A DNA stretch of 38,070 nt from an uncultured Candidatus Saccharimonas sp. (GCA_943353165.1 CALRAM010000005.1:1-38070); one strand, 5' to 3'. Shown: positions 9,436 through 18,133, counted from the stretch's first letter. Made by a program: numbers and translations. Notes: generated by a model not told the origin, from the letters alone.

Positions 9436-9508
9436 CGGGCTCGACCGGATTTGAACCGGCGATCTCCTCCGTGACAGGGAGGCGTGATAACCACTTCACT
9501 ACGAGCCC
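9433..9508 (-). tRNA. tRNA-Asp (GTC), CCA encoded
   Basis: GGGCTCG/CGAGCCC acceptor, anticodon loop CTGTCAC, T arm CCGGTTCAAATCCGG. Confidence 0.93.
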
Positions 9509-9604
9509 AAAAAACTTAATTAACCAGACGAATAGTACCACTTACAAGGGTTAAACGCAACCAAATTGTTCAGTATTTGGTATAATTTTGTAGTTATCTT
9601 TTGC

Positions 9605-9680
9605 GCCGTCTTAGCTCAGTTGGTAGAGCGGTACTTTCGTAAAGTATAGGTCGCCGGTTCGATCCCGGCAGACGGCTCCA
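9605..9680 (+). tRNA. tRNA-Thr (CGT), CCA encoded
   Basis: GCCGTCT/AGACGGC acceptor; anticodon loop TTCGTAA. Confidence 0.93.
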
Positions 9681-9688
9681 TAATTTTT

Positions 9689-9763
9689 GCGGGTATCGTA
9701 TAGTGGTCAATATGTAACCTTCCCAAGGTTAAGACGAGAGTTCGATTCTCTCTACCCGCACCA
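9689..9763 (+). tRNA. tRNA-Gly (CCC), CCA encoded
   Basis: GCGGGTA/TACCCGC acceptor; anticodon loop TTCCCAA. Confidence 0.93.
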
Positions 9764-9799
9764 AAAATATAAAAAATCCTATATACTGTATATATAAAT

Positions 9800-10159
9800 A
9801 TGACTGTACCAAAAAAATATATTCACGACAGAGTTATTTTGTTATTGATTAGCATCAACGCTTATCTGACTATTGCTGGTGTTATTTCCGTTCTTTTTGG
9901 ATTGGGAGATGCCAGCTCTAGTACATTTACTGTTCAGTACAGAGCCAACCTAGGGCTAGGTGCTTTTGTAGATGGCAATGCTACAACTTTTATTTTGTTC
10001 ATGTTTTTTATGGTGTTCGTTATGGTTTTTAACACTGTTTTGAGTATCCGTGTTTTCCACGTTCGCCGTGGTTTTTCTGTTGCAGTACTGGCTATGGCTA
10101 CACTTTTGTTAGTTTTGACTATCGTAGTCAGCAGATCATTATTAGTAAATGCTCGCTAA
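9800..10159 (+). CDS. Small membrane protein of unknown function
   Basis: About three hydrophobic segments; 3 nt upstream of the glycosyltransferase, likely same operon. Confidence 0.6.
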   Translation: MTVPKKYIHDRVILLLISINAYLTIAGVISVLFGLGDASSSTFTVQYRANLGLGAFVDGNATTFILFMFFMVFVMVFNTVLSIRVFHVRRGFSVAVLAMATLLLVLTIVVSRSLLVNAR

Positions 10160-10162
10160 ACT

Positions 10163-11773
10163 ATGAAAAATATAGAGATACCTTATGTTCATGACAGGGG
10201 CAAACGCTACCGCTTTTTTGAAATGTTGCCCGGCATATTGACCTGGACTCTGTTAATCTTTCCGTTTGCCCTCAGCTTTATCAGCCCAGAACTGACTATA
10301 ATATTTATATTGGGCTACATGATGTTGTGGTTCGTAAAGGCCATCGGACTAGATATTCGTGCTATTCAGGGCTTCAAAAAACTGCAACTCCACCAAAAGC
10401 TTCCATGGCAACAGATGTTCCAGGACCTAATAAACGGGCAGGTTAGTGTCTATGAAAAAAAAGTGCCTGCCTGGCACGCCCAAAATATCAGCCGTCTACA
10501 ATTAAAACCCGCACCGATAGATCCGTCGCAGATTATTCACGCTGTTATAGTCGCTACCTATAAAGAGAGCAGAGAGATTTTGGATCCAACCATAAAAGCC
10601 GTCTTGGAATCTGATTATTCTATGGACAAAGTAATTTTGGTGTTGGCCTACGAAGAGCGGGGTGGTCCAGAAGTAGAAGCTCAGGCTCAGAAACTTATCA
10701 GTGATTATAGTGGAAAGTTCCTGCATGTTATGTCGGTCAAGCACCCCATGGATATACCCGGCGAAGTGATAGGAAAGGGTGGAAATATAACTTTTGCAGG
10801 TCGCAAACTAAAAGAATATTTGGAGTCAGCTAACATAAAGCCTCTGAATGTCATAGTAACTACTTTGGATGCCGACAACCGACCGCACCCAAAATATCTG
10901 GCCGCCGCTAGCTATCTTTATAGCGCTACCTACGAACCTTTGACGGTTTCGTTGCAGCCCATACCTATGTTTACAAACAACATCTGGGATGCGCCAGCCC
11001 CGATGCGTGTTATAGCCACAGGCAACTCTTTTTGGATGGTGGTCCAGGGGCTAAGGACTCATTCTCTGCGCAATTTTTCTGCCCACGCCCAAAATATGCA
11101 GACTCTTATAGACACTGATTTTTGGAGCGTTCGTACAGTAGTAGAAGACGGCCACCAATATTGGAGAACTTATTTCCGTTATGACGGAAAACACAATGTT
11201 TACCCCATATTTTTGCCAATTTATCAGGACGCTGTTTTGTCAAACACTCTGAAGAAAACTTTAAAAGCCCAATTTGTTCAGTTGCGGCGCTGGGCTTGGG
11301 GCGCTTCGGACGTGTCATATGTGGCAGAAATGGGCTTTTTTCGCAAAAATAAGCTCCCCAAACTAGATCTTATATTCAAGTTTTCTCGTTTACTGGAAGG
11401 TCATGTCAGCTGGGCAACGGCGCCATTGATATTGGCTTTTTCTGCTTTTGTTCCGGTACTTGTTAATCCAAAAAACTTTGCCGCAAATCAGTTGCCGTTG
11501 ACTGCCAGTAGGGTCCAGACAATTGCTCTTGTGGGTATATTTGTAACCCTGTTTTTTAGCCTAAAAACTCTGCCACCCCGACCAGAACGCTACAAACGAC
11601 GGCGCACATTTTTTATGCTAATTCAGTGGGTATATTTGCCCTTTACTACGATCGTTTATAGCGCTTTTGCAGCCATTTATTCACAGACCAGGCTGATGTT
11701 TGGTAAGTATTTGGATAAGTTTGACGTAACAGATAAAGCGTTTGTTACCGAAGACAAGCAAAAAAAGCTATAG
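10163..11773 (+). CDS. Membrane glycosyltransferase, GT2-like
   Basis: HAVIVATYKESREILDPTIKAVLESDY, TTLDADNRPHPKYL, QLRRWAW (QxxRW) motif, flanking TM helices. Confidence 0.85.
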   Translation: MKNIEIPYVHDRGKRYRFFEMLPGILTWTLLIFPFALSFISPELTIIFILGYMMLWFVKAIGLDIRAIQGFKKLQLHQKLPWQQMFQDLINGQVSVYEKKVPAWHAQNISRLQLKPAPIDPSQIIHAVIVATYKESREILDPTIKAVLESDYSMDKVILVLAYEERGGPEVEAQAQKLISDYSGKFLHVMSVKHPMDIPGEVIGKGGNITFAGRKLKEYLESANIKPLNVIVTTLDADNRPHPKYLAAASYLYSATYEPLTVSLQPIPMFTNNIWDAPAPMRVIATGNSFWMVVQGLRTHSLRNFSAHAQNMQTLIDTDFWSVRTVVEDGHQYWRTYFRYDGKHNVYPIFLPIYQDAVLSNTLKKTLKAQFVQLRRWAWGASDVSYVAEMGFFRKNKLPKLDLIFKFSRLLEGHVSWATAPLILAFSAFVPVLVNPKNFAANQLPLTASRVQTIALVGIFVTLFFSLKTLPPRPERYKRRRTFFMLIQWVYLPFTTIVYSAFAAIYSQTRLMFGKYLDKFDVTDKAFVTEDKQKKL

Positions 11774-11786
11774 TCCTGGCAATTTT

Positions 11787-12197
11787 CTAGCTGTTAGCCC
11801 TGTGAAATGAGGCATAATACACAGCCGCAGGTTTGTCAAAACGCAGTAGAACCAGGTGAGTTGTGGATACCAAGTCATCTATTTTTAAAGAACCGTCAGT
11901 CATTTTGGTTAGAACGCCCCGAATAATTGTATCTGTAAGGGCCGTAGCGTCCGTCAGGGCGGTTTTTCGGTGCTTTAGGCTGTCATAAATGCTTATCAGC
12001 AGTTTATCGCGCAGGAATGGTTCAATATGGCCGTTTCGTTTCTTTACTGCAACAGCGCTTTGTCTGTCTATCTGTTCCAGAGTGGTAAATACTGCCTTGC
12101 ATTTCTGGCAACTTCTCCGGCGCCAGACCAAAAGGTTGTCAGCTCGGGTCCTGGAATTAGTTACTTTGGTCGGAGATCCACAATATAAACATACCAT
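11787..12197 (-). CDS. nrdR: Transcriptional repressor NrdR
   Basis: CLYCGSPTKVTNSR...RRRSCQKCKAVFTTLEQ zinc ribbon plus ATP-cone-like region. Confidence 0.92.
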   Translation of the reverse strand: MVCLYCGSPTKVTNSRTRADNLLVWRRRSCQKCKAVFTTLEQIDRQSAVAVKKRNGHIEPFLRDKLLISIYDSLKHRKTALTDATALTDTIIRGVLTKMTDGSLKIDDLVSTTHLVLLRFDKPAAVYYASFHRANS

Positions 12198-12280
12198 GAC
12201 AACATCTTGACATAACGCTTATGAAAAACCTAGTGGAAAACTTGTGCATTATCTAGCGAACTTTGGTAATTAAAAGCAAA

Positions 12281-12303
12281 ACTCCAAGATTTTACTCTTG
12301 GAG
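12281..12303 (-). terminator. Hairpin terminator downstream of the 49-aa ORF
   Basis: Minus strand ACTCCAAGAGTAAAATCTTGGAGTTTTGCTTTT. Confidence 0.75.
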
Positions 12304-12313
12304 TCTAACCCGA

Positions 12314-12463
12314 TCAGGCTGATACTTTTGTAGCAGCGATTGAACGAGCGCGTCGTATACGACTAAATGATTTCGACGAAGCGCCTAACTCTTCATAGAA
12401 AAGTTTGAAGCCCTCCAACGAACTCTGTGTGGTACTCAAAAAAGAGCGCCTCCCGTTTAACAT
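12314..12463 (-). CDS. Candidate small protein, 49 aa, absent from supplied ORF track
   Basis: MLNGRRSFLSTTQSSLEGFKLFYEELGASSKSFSRIRRARSIAATKVSA; TTGACA-17 nt-CAATAT promoter with extended -10 (TGC), ATG 5 nt after the -10, terminator downstream. Confidence 0.55.
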   Translation of the reverse strand: MLNGRRSFLSTTQSSLEGFKLFYEELGASSKSFSRIRRARSIAATKVSA

Positions 12464-12468
12464 AGACC

Positions 12469-12497
12469 ATATTGGCATAGCCACCATACATTGTCAA
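12469..12497 (-). promoter_or_regulatory. Promoter for the 49-aa ORF / short transcript
   Basis: TTGACA (12497-12492), 17-nt spacer, CAATAT (12474-12469) preceded by TGC. Confidence 0.5.
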
Positions 12498-12596
12498 GCT
12501 ATTTAACAGATAAGGATTAGCAGTATAGCAGTGTTTTGAGGCCCGCATAAAGATATATAAATATACCAAAAACTTTTGACAAAAGGTAAGTTATTT

Positions 12597-12673
12597 TGGT
12601 GGGCGATGCAGGATTTGAACCTGCCACCTCCTCAACGTCAATGAGGCGCTCTAGCCAAATGAGCTAATCGCCC
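12597..12673 (-). tRNA. tRNA-Val (GAC), CCA encoded
   Basis: GGGCGAT/ATCGCCC acceptor; anticodon loop TTGACGT. Confidence 0.92.
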
Positions 12674-12777
12674 GGGCACTGTTCAAATAATACCAAATTA
12701 ACAGGGGAGTGTAAAACTATTCAAACCGCTGTAATAATAACAATACAAAAGTACTAGCATTATAACGCTAGTATGCG

Positions 12778-12783
12778 TATAAT
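12778..12783 (+). promoter_or_regulatory. -10 box TATAAT of the thrS leader transcript
   Basis: TGCGTATAAT, TSS expected near 12790. Confidence 0.5.
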
Positions 12784-12820
12784 TTTATTTGTGAAGTTTT
12801 GAGAGGTTTTTTAAACCTAC

Positions 12821-12872
12821 AAACACGGTTCGAATGTCTTTGCGAGAACATTTGAACCGTGTTTTCGTTTTT
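12821..12872 (+). terminator. Strong hairpin terminator/attenuator upstream of thrS
   Basis: AACACGGTTCGAATGT...ACATTTGAACCGTGTT followed by TTCGTTTTTT. Confidence 0.75.
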
Positions 12873-12910
12873 TAGCAACAGGGATGATATGATGTAATTA
12901 GGGAATAATT

Positions 12911-14755
12911 ATGACTAAAAATACTGACAATTTGAACGCTATGCGACATAGTTTGGCGCATATCATGGCTGGCGCCATCCAACACCTCTGGCCAGAGGCA
13001 AAGTTTGGCGTTGGACCAGTGGTAGAAAATGGTTTTTATTACGACGTAGACCTGGGAAACACAAAAATATCTGAAGAAGATTTTGCGACTCTAGAAAAAG
13101 ATATGCAAAAGATAATCTCAGCCAAACAGCCATTTCAAAAATCCGAGCTTTCTATAGACGAAGCTATTAATTGGGCAAAGAGTTCAAAACAGCCATACAA
13201 ACTAGAACTGCTAAATGATTTGAAAAGGACCGGTACTACTAACGCCAGAGACCTAAATCCAACAGAGTTGGGATTAGAGGCGGGGACCACCTCAAAAATA
13301 GACAAAGTGTCTTTTTATGAAAATGGAGATTTTACGGACTTATGTCGTGGGCCACATATTGAAAACACGGGTTTGGTGGGCGCTTTTAAACTGATGCGTG
13401 TTTCTGGAGCCTACTGGAGGGGCAAGGAAACCAACCCTCAAATGCAGCGTATTTACGGAGTTGCCTTTGACACAGACAAAGAGCTTAGATCGCATCTAAA
13501 TATGTTAGAAGAGGCAAAGAAAAGAGATCACCGCAAACTAGGTGCCGACCTAGATTTGTTTGTAAATTCGGATCTTGTCGGGTCTGGCTTGCCAATGTTT
13601 ACCCCTAGAGGAACCGTTTTGCGTGAAGAACTGACAAAATATTCAAATCAACTCCGTCAGAGTCGTGGATTTGCCAAAGTTTGGACGCCACATATAACTA
13701 AAATCGAACTGTACAAGACTAGCGGGCACTGGGACAAGTTTGGTGAAGAGTTGTTTTTGGTAAAAAGCCAAGAGACTAGCGATGAACTAGCGCTCAAGCC
13801 TATGAATTGTCCGCACCACACTCGTATCTATGCCAGCAAACAGCGTAGCTACCGCGATATGCCGATAAGATATTTAGAAACTACTACCGTTTACAGGGAT
13901 GAAAAGTCAGGCGAATTAGGTGGATTATCACGAGTGCGTTCTATAACGCAAGATGACAGCCATGTTTTTTGCCGGCAGGATCAGATAACCGAAGAAATAG
14001 ATAAATTATTGGCCGCTGCCGGAGAGTTTTATGCCAAAGTAGATATGAGCTTGCGAGTTCGCCTGTCTTATCGTGATGACGGAGATGGATATCTAGGCTC
14101 CAAAGAGCTATGGAAAAGCTCCCAGACTGCCCTAAAAGATGCTGTCGAGGCTAACAAAATTGAATACTTTGAAGTAGAAGGAGAAGCAGCCTTTTATGGA
14201 CCTAAAATCGACTTCATGGCAACCGATGCCATAGGTCGCGAACACCAACTAGCTACACTTCAACTAGATTTTGTGCAACCGGAAAGGTTTGGCCTGGACT
14301 ATGTCACAGAAAGTGGCACAAAGAGCCGACCAGTTATGATCCACTGCGCGTTGTTGGGTTCGGTAGAACGATTTTTGGGCGTATATATAGAACATACGGC
14401 AGGTAAATTCCCAGTTTGGTTAGCGCCAGATCAAATCAGGCTGGTAACTGTAAATCAGGAAGCTAAAACCCTGGCTTTTGCCGAAGATGTAAGCAGTCAG
14501 GCTATCGCACTAGGGCTGAGAGTGGAAACAGACAATACCAATGAATCTGTCGGCAAAAAGATACGGGCTTCGGAGCTCATGAAAGTACCATATACTCTGG
14601 TTATTGGCGAAAAGGAGATAGAATCGGGTAATGTTACGCCTAGAATCCGAAAGGATATAGAAGTCAGCGAAACGCACAAAGCCCTAAAGGTGGCGGAGTT
14701 TTTGCAGACGGTGTCCAATGAAGTAAAAGGGCGAGTTGGCAAAACGTCTTTGTAG
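12911..14755 (+). CDS. thrS: Threonyl-tRNA synthetase, TGS domain apparently absent
   Basis: MRHSLAHIMAGAIQHL editing domain, DLCRGPHI, MNCPHHTRIY, ITQDDSHVFC, C-terminal anticodon-binding domain; begins almost at the editing domain. Confidence 0.95.
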   Translation: MTKNTDNLNAMRHSLAHIMAGAIQHLWPEAKFGVGPVVENGFYYDVDLGNTKISEEDFATLEKDMQKIISAKQPFQKSELSIDEAINWAKSSKQPYKLELLNDLKRTGTTNARDLNPTELGLEAGTTSKIDKVSFYENGDFTDLCRGPHIENTGLVGAFKLMRVSGAYWRGKETNPQMQRIYGVAFDTDKELRSHLNMLEEAKKRDHRKLGADLDLFVNSDLVGSGLPMFTPRGTVLREELTKYSNQLRQSRGFAKVWTPHITKIELYKTSGHWDKFGEELFLVKSQETSDELALKPMNCPHHTRIYASKQRSYRDMPIRYLETTTVYRDEKSGELGGLSRVRSITQDDSHVFCRQDQITEEIDKLLAAAGEFYAKVDMSLRVRLSYRDDGDGYLGSKELWKSSQTALKDAVEANKIEYFEVEGEAAFYGPKIDFMATDAIGREHQLATLQLDFVQPERFGLDYVTESGTKSRPVMIHCALLGSVERFLGVYIEHTAGKFPVWLAPDQIRLVTVNQEAKTLAFAEDVSSQAIALGLRVETDNTNESVGKKIRASELMKVPYTLVIGEKEIESGNVTPRIRKDIEVSETHKALKVAEFLQTVSNEVKGRVGKTSL

Positions 14756-14758
14756 GTT

Positions 14759-15676
14759 ATGATGACAAAAAATACAAAAGCTACCGTTCGTGGTAGTTCG
14801 GAAAATCAAACATTTCCGATGGTGGTAATAGTGGGAGAAACAGCAACCGGAAAGAGTTCGCTGGCTATGCAGGTGGCAAAAAAGCATGACGGAGAGATTA
14901 TCTCTGCAGATTCGTGGACAGTATACAGGGGTTTTGATATCGGTACCGCAAAGCCTAATGCGGCAGATTTGCAGTCAGTAAAGCATCATTTGGTAGACAT
15001 TGTTGATGCTGGTGCTGGATTTAGTGCGGCAGAGTTCAAAAGGCAGGCATCAGAGGCTATATCTGACATACGCAAGCGCCAGAAACTACCTATCTTGGTG
15101 GGTGGTGCAGGGCTATATGTCGACAGTATAGTTTTTGACTACGGTTTTTTGCCGGCTGGTTCTGTAGCTAAAAGAGATCAATTAAACCAGTTGTCTATCG
15201 ACGAGCTTTTAGGACAGATACAGCGTGCCGGCATATCTGTAGAGGGCATAGACACCAGAAACAAAAGGCGACTGGTGCGACTGATAGAAACAGGCGGAAA
15301 GAGGCCGACCAAAAAAGAAATACGCCCCAACACCCTGATGATTGGGCTAAAAGTGCCCCCAGAAGAGCTAAAACGGCGAATTACGAGTAGAACAGATGAA
15401 ATGTTACTACACGGACTGGAAAATGAAGTACGAAAATTGGCAGGCCAGTATGGCTGGGACGTTGAACCGATGAAAGGCATAGGCTACCGTGAATTTAAAA
15501 AACAAATCTTGGGCGCCCAAGACATCATACAAACTAGGGATCAGATTATAGCTAGTTCGCTAAAGCTGGCAAAGAAACAAAGAACTTGGTTCCAGCGCAA
15601 CAAATCTATTCACTGGATAGACGACCCTAGTAAAGCCTTTCCAGTTATCGACACATTTTTGAACACAGTGCATTAG
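14759..15676 (+). CDS. miaA: tRNA dimethylallyltransferase
   Basis: VVIVGETATGKSSLAMQVAKKHDGEIISADSWTVYRGFDIGTAKP; VGGAGLYVDSIVFDY. Confidence 0.95.
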   Translation: MMTKNTKATVRGSSENQTFPMVVIVGETATGKSSLAMQVAKKHDGEIISADSWTVYRGFDIGTAKPNAADLQSVKHHLVDIVDAGAGFSAAEFKRQASEAISDIRKRQKLPILVGGAGLYVDSIVFDYGFLPAGSVAKRDQLNQLSIDELLGQIQRAGISVEGIDTRNKRRLVRLIETGGKRPTKKEIRPNTLMIGLKVPPEELKRRITSRTDEMLLHGLENEVRKLAGQYGWDVEPMKGIGYREFKKQILGAQDIIQTRDQIIASSLKLAKKQRTWFQRNKSIHWIDDPSKAFPVIDTFLNTVH

Positions 15677-15695
15677 TAACTGAGCCGGAGTCTGT

Positions 15696-15701
15696 TACAA
15701 T
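15696..15701 (+). promoter_or_regulatory. Extended -10 TGTTACAAT; ATG 6 nt downstream
   Basis: TCTGTTACAATAGCCCTATG. Confidence 0.55.
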
Positions 15702-15707
15702 AGCCCT

Positions 15708-16325
15708 ATGATTGAACAATTGTTTGGGTCAAAGACTAGGGTAAAACTGCTGTATCTTTTTTATAGCAATCCAAATAGGGCGTTCTATGTCAGAGAGATT
15801 ACCCGTAAAATAGACGAGCAAATCAATTCTGTCAGACGCGAACTAGCCAATTTGCTGAGCATCGGAATAGTATCATCAGAGAACAACAATAATCGCCTGT
15901 ACTACGAAGTAAACCAAAAATACGAGTATTTCGTGCCATTGGCTTCTATCTTTGGCGACAGTGTAAAGGGAGATGTTTCTGTAGCCCAGACAACTAGCGG
16001 TGCAGTAGAAGTAAATCCTATAAAATCCATCGGCAACATAGAGATTGCTATTTATACAGGGCAGTTCACTCGGGATGAAAGTAGCGGCATAGATCTGTTG
16101 ATAGTTGGGGACTTGAACACATCCAAGCTAGCAAATTACGTAGAAGAACTAGAAAAAAAAGAAGGCAAAGCCATCAGATATTCGGTAATGCCGCTAAGCG
16201 AATTTGTTTATAGGCGTCAAGTAAATGACCGTTTTTTGTCCAATGTCTTGCTAGCTAAAAAGCAGGTACTGATAGACAAACAACAGTTACTAGAAAAGTT
16301 ACATTCAACTAAAAAAGAGGAGTAA
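15708..16325 (+). CDS. Winged-helix transcriptional regulator
   Basis: FGSKTRVKLLYLFYSNPNRAFYVREITRKIDEQINSVRRELANLLSIGIV: wHTH N-terminus. Confidence 0.7.
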   Translation: MIEQLFGSKTRVKLLYLFYSNPNRAFYVREITRKIDEQINSVRRELANLLSIGIVSSENNNNRLYYEVNQKYEYFVPLASIFGDSVKGDVSVAQTTSGAVEVNPIKSIGNIEIAIYTGQFTRDESSGIDLLIVGDLNTSKLANYVEELEKKEGKAIRYSVMPLSEFVYRRQVNDRFLSNVLLAKKQVLIDKQQLLEKLHSTKKEE

Positions 16326-16330
16326 AAAGT

Positions 16331-16960
16331 ATGGAAGTTCAGTATTACGGGGCAAACTGTGTTCGAATTAGCACAAAAAAATTAACTATTGTCGTAGATG
16401 ACAACTTGGCTAGCATAGGCCAGAAATCTATAGTCAAAACCGGCGACATGTTACTGTTGACCGGTTCTCTTGTGGTCGAACCTAAAGTGGATACTAAATT
16501 AGTTATTGCTATGCCTGGTGAATATGAAGTGGCAAATGTGTCTATTCTGGGTGTCGCCGCACGGTCTCATATGGACGAAGAGGGCAAAACCAGCGCTACT
16601 ATTTTCAAGGTTACAGCGGACGATGTTAGGACGGTAGTGCTAGGACACATTTATCCAGATCTAAACGAAACTCAGCTGGAAGAATTGGGCAGAGTAGATG
16701 TTCTGATCATACCTGTTGGTGGCAATGGATACACTTTGGATAGCTTGGGCGCCCTAAAGCTTATCAAAAAGATAGAGCCCAAAATAGTAATCCCAACCCA
16801 GTACGCCGACAAGGCGCTGAACTACGAAGTGCCAGCTCAAACCTTAGAAGATGCACTGAAAGGTTTAACTATGGAACCCAAAGAAACTGTTCCAAAACTA
16901 AAGATAAAGCCTGGTGACTTTGACGATACAACCAGTTTAGTTGTACTGGAACGGCAATAG
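16331..16960 (+). CDS. MBL-fold (UlaG/YtkL-like) protein with degenerate metal site
   Basis: MEVQYYGANCVRISTKKLTIVVDD, PGEYEV, VDVLIIPVGGNGYTLD; canonical HxHxDH not found. Confidence 0.65.
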   Translation: MEVQYYGANCVRISTKKLTIVVDDNLASIGQKSIVKTGDMLLLTGSLVVEPKVDTKLVIAMPGEYEVANVSILGVAARSHMDEEGKTSATIFKVTADDVRTVVLGHIYPDLNETQLEELGRVDVLIIPVGGNGYTLDSLGALKLIKKIEPKIVIPTQYADKALNYEVPAQTLEDALKGLTMEPKETVPKLKIKPGDFDDTTSLVVLERQ

Positions 16961-16983
16961 TTTTAGGCAACGGGTTGTGCTAT

Positions 16984-17028
16984 AAAACACAAAACTTCCA
17001 AGCATAACAGGGAAGTTTTGTGTTTTTT
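16984..17028 (+). terminator. Rho-independent terminator
   Basis: AACACAAAACTTCC...GGGAAGTTTTGTGTTTTTTT. Confidence 0.85.
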
Positions 17029-17056
17029 TGGGCTTCAACTTTGGGAAATAAGTCGT

Positions 17057-17248
17057 CTAGACTAGCAGGCCCTTTTTTTTCAGGGTTCGTATAGCCTGGG
17101 TGCTGATTTTCATAGTAATTTTGCGACCATCTATTGTGATGGTTTTGGTCTGAAGATTTGGCTTCCAGACTTTCTTTGTATGTCTCTGAGAAAAACTGAC
17201 ATTGCTGCCGTATTGCTTTCCTTTTCCAGTTAATTCACATTTTTGCAT
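17057..17248 (-). CDS. rpmB: 50S ribosomal protein L28
   Basis: MQKCELTGKGKQYGSNVSFSQRHTKKVWKPNLQTKTI; start trimmed from 17266. Confidence 0.9.
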   Translation of the reverse strand: MQKCELTGKGKQYGSNVSFSQRHTKKVWKPNLQTKTITIDGRKITMKISTQAIRTLKKKGLLV

Positions 17249-17319
17249 AAGATTCCTTGTATTCAAGGTGTAATTATAGGCGTTTTAGTCATATAAGTCA
17301 ACATTAGTCGCTAGGCTGG

Positions 17320-17325
17320 TATAAT
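17320..17325 (+). promoter_or_regulatory. Extended -10 TGGTATAAT; ATG 8 nt downstream
   Basis: GGCTGGTATAATTTATAGGTATG. Confidence 0.55.
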
Positions 17326-17333
17326 TTATAGGT

Positions 17334-17951
17334 ATGCAACTAAACTCTAGTGATCTACTGACCATCATTCCTGTCATATTTATTTCTATGGCTATTCACG
17401 AGGCCATGCACGCCTATACAGCCCATTGGTTGGGCGACACGACCGCTCATGACATGGGCAGACTGACGCTGAACCCCCTGAAACATATAGATATCATGAC
17501 GACCGTTATGTTGCCGGTAGTACTGATTTTACTAGGCTATCCGCCAATTTTTATAGCCAAACCAGTACCATTTAATCCTGAAAACGTGAAGTATAGAGAG
17601 TTTGGCGCAGCTCTGATAGGTATAGCCGGCCCCCTTACAAATCTGTTCATGGCCGCCATAGCGTCGCTGGTCTATCATTTCGCTAGCCTACCATCTGCAG
17701 CCAATAATTTTTTGCTGATATTTGTCATCATAAATGTAGCGTTCTTTGTTTTTAATATGATACCTTTCCCGCCGCTCGATGGTTCAAGGCTTTTGTATGC
17801 TTTTGCTCCAGAGCCAGTTCAAAAGGTAATGTATGCCATAGAGCGTATGGGATTAATGGCTATATTATTGTTTTTTATCGTTCTAGTTCCTTTGATTGGT
17901 CCGGTTATAACATTTCTGGACAATAGTATACTTAAATTTTTGCTAGGGTAG
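17334..17951 (+). CDS. Site-2 protease family (M50) membrane metalloprotease
   Basis: MAIHEAMHAYTAHWLGD (HExxH), NMIPFPPLDGSRLL. Confidence 0.9.
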   Translation: MQLNSSDLLTIIPVIFISMAIHEAMHAYTAHWLGDTTAHDMGRLTLNPLKHIDIMTTVMLPVVLILLGYPPIFIAKPVPFNPENVKYREFGAALIGIAGPLTNLFMAAIASLVYHFASLPSAANNFLLIFVIINVAFFVFNMIPFPPLDGSRLLYAFAPEPVQKVMYAIERMGLMAILLFFIVLVPLIGPVITFLDNSILKFLLG

Positions 17952-17961
17952 ACATATCCGT

Positions 17962-17967
17962 TATAAT
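17962..17967 (+). promoter_or_regulatory. -10 box TATAAT of ncRNA
   Basis: TATAAT 7-8 nt before the ncRNA closing stem. Confidence 0.55.
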
Positions 17968-17974
17968 ACAAGTA

Positions 17975-18132
17975 GGCTGGACAAAATGTTATGTCTATAA
18001 CAGGCCAACCATAATGATAATCTGATTACTTATCATTCGGGAGTTCAATATTCGTGTAGAGCAGCGATGCATTACCGTGCGAACACCCACCTGGGATTAA
18101 CTACCAGGTTGTCACGTGTTGGTTGTCCAGCC
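17975..18132 (+). ncRNA. ssrS: Structured RNA, probable 6S RNA
   Basis: Closing stem GGCTGGACAA/TTGTCCAGCC encloses ~138 nt with hairpins GTTAT-GTCT-ATAAC, AATGATAA...TTATCATT and, on the 3' side, CACCTGG...CCAGG, an arrangement resembling the 3' central-bubble hairpin of 6S RNA; own -10 and terminator. Confidence 0.5.
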
Positions 18133-18133
18133 A

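Noticed and set aside
9214-9474. 86-aa plus-strand ORF in the track
   Set aside because: Runs through the GC-rich structured region and antisense to tRNA-Asp; no recognisable protein features.
17975-18132. SRP (4.5S) RNA as identity of the structured RNA
   Set aside because: The conserved GGAAGGRAGCAGC core of SRP domain IV is not present.
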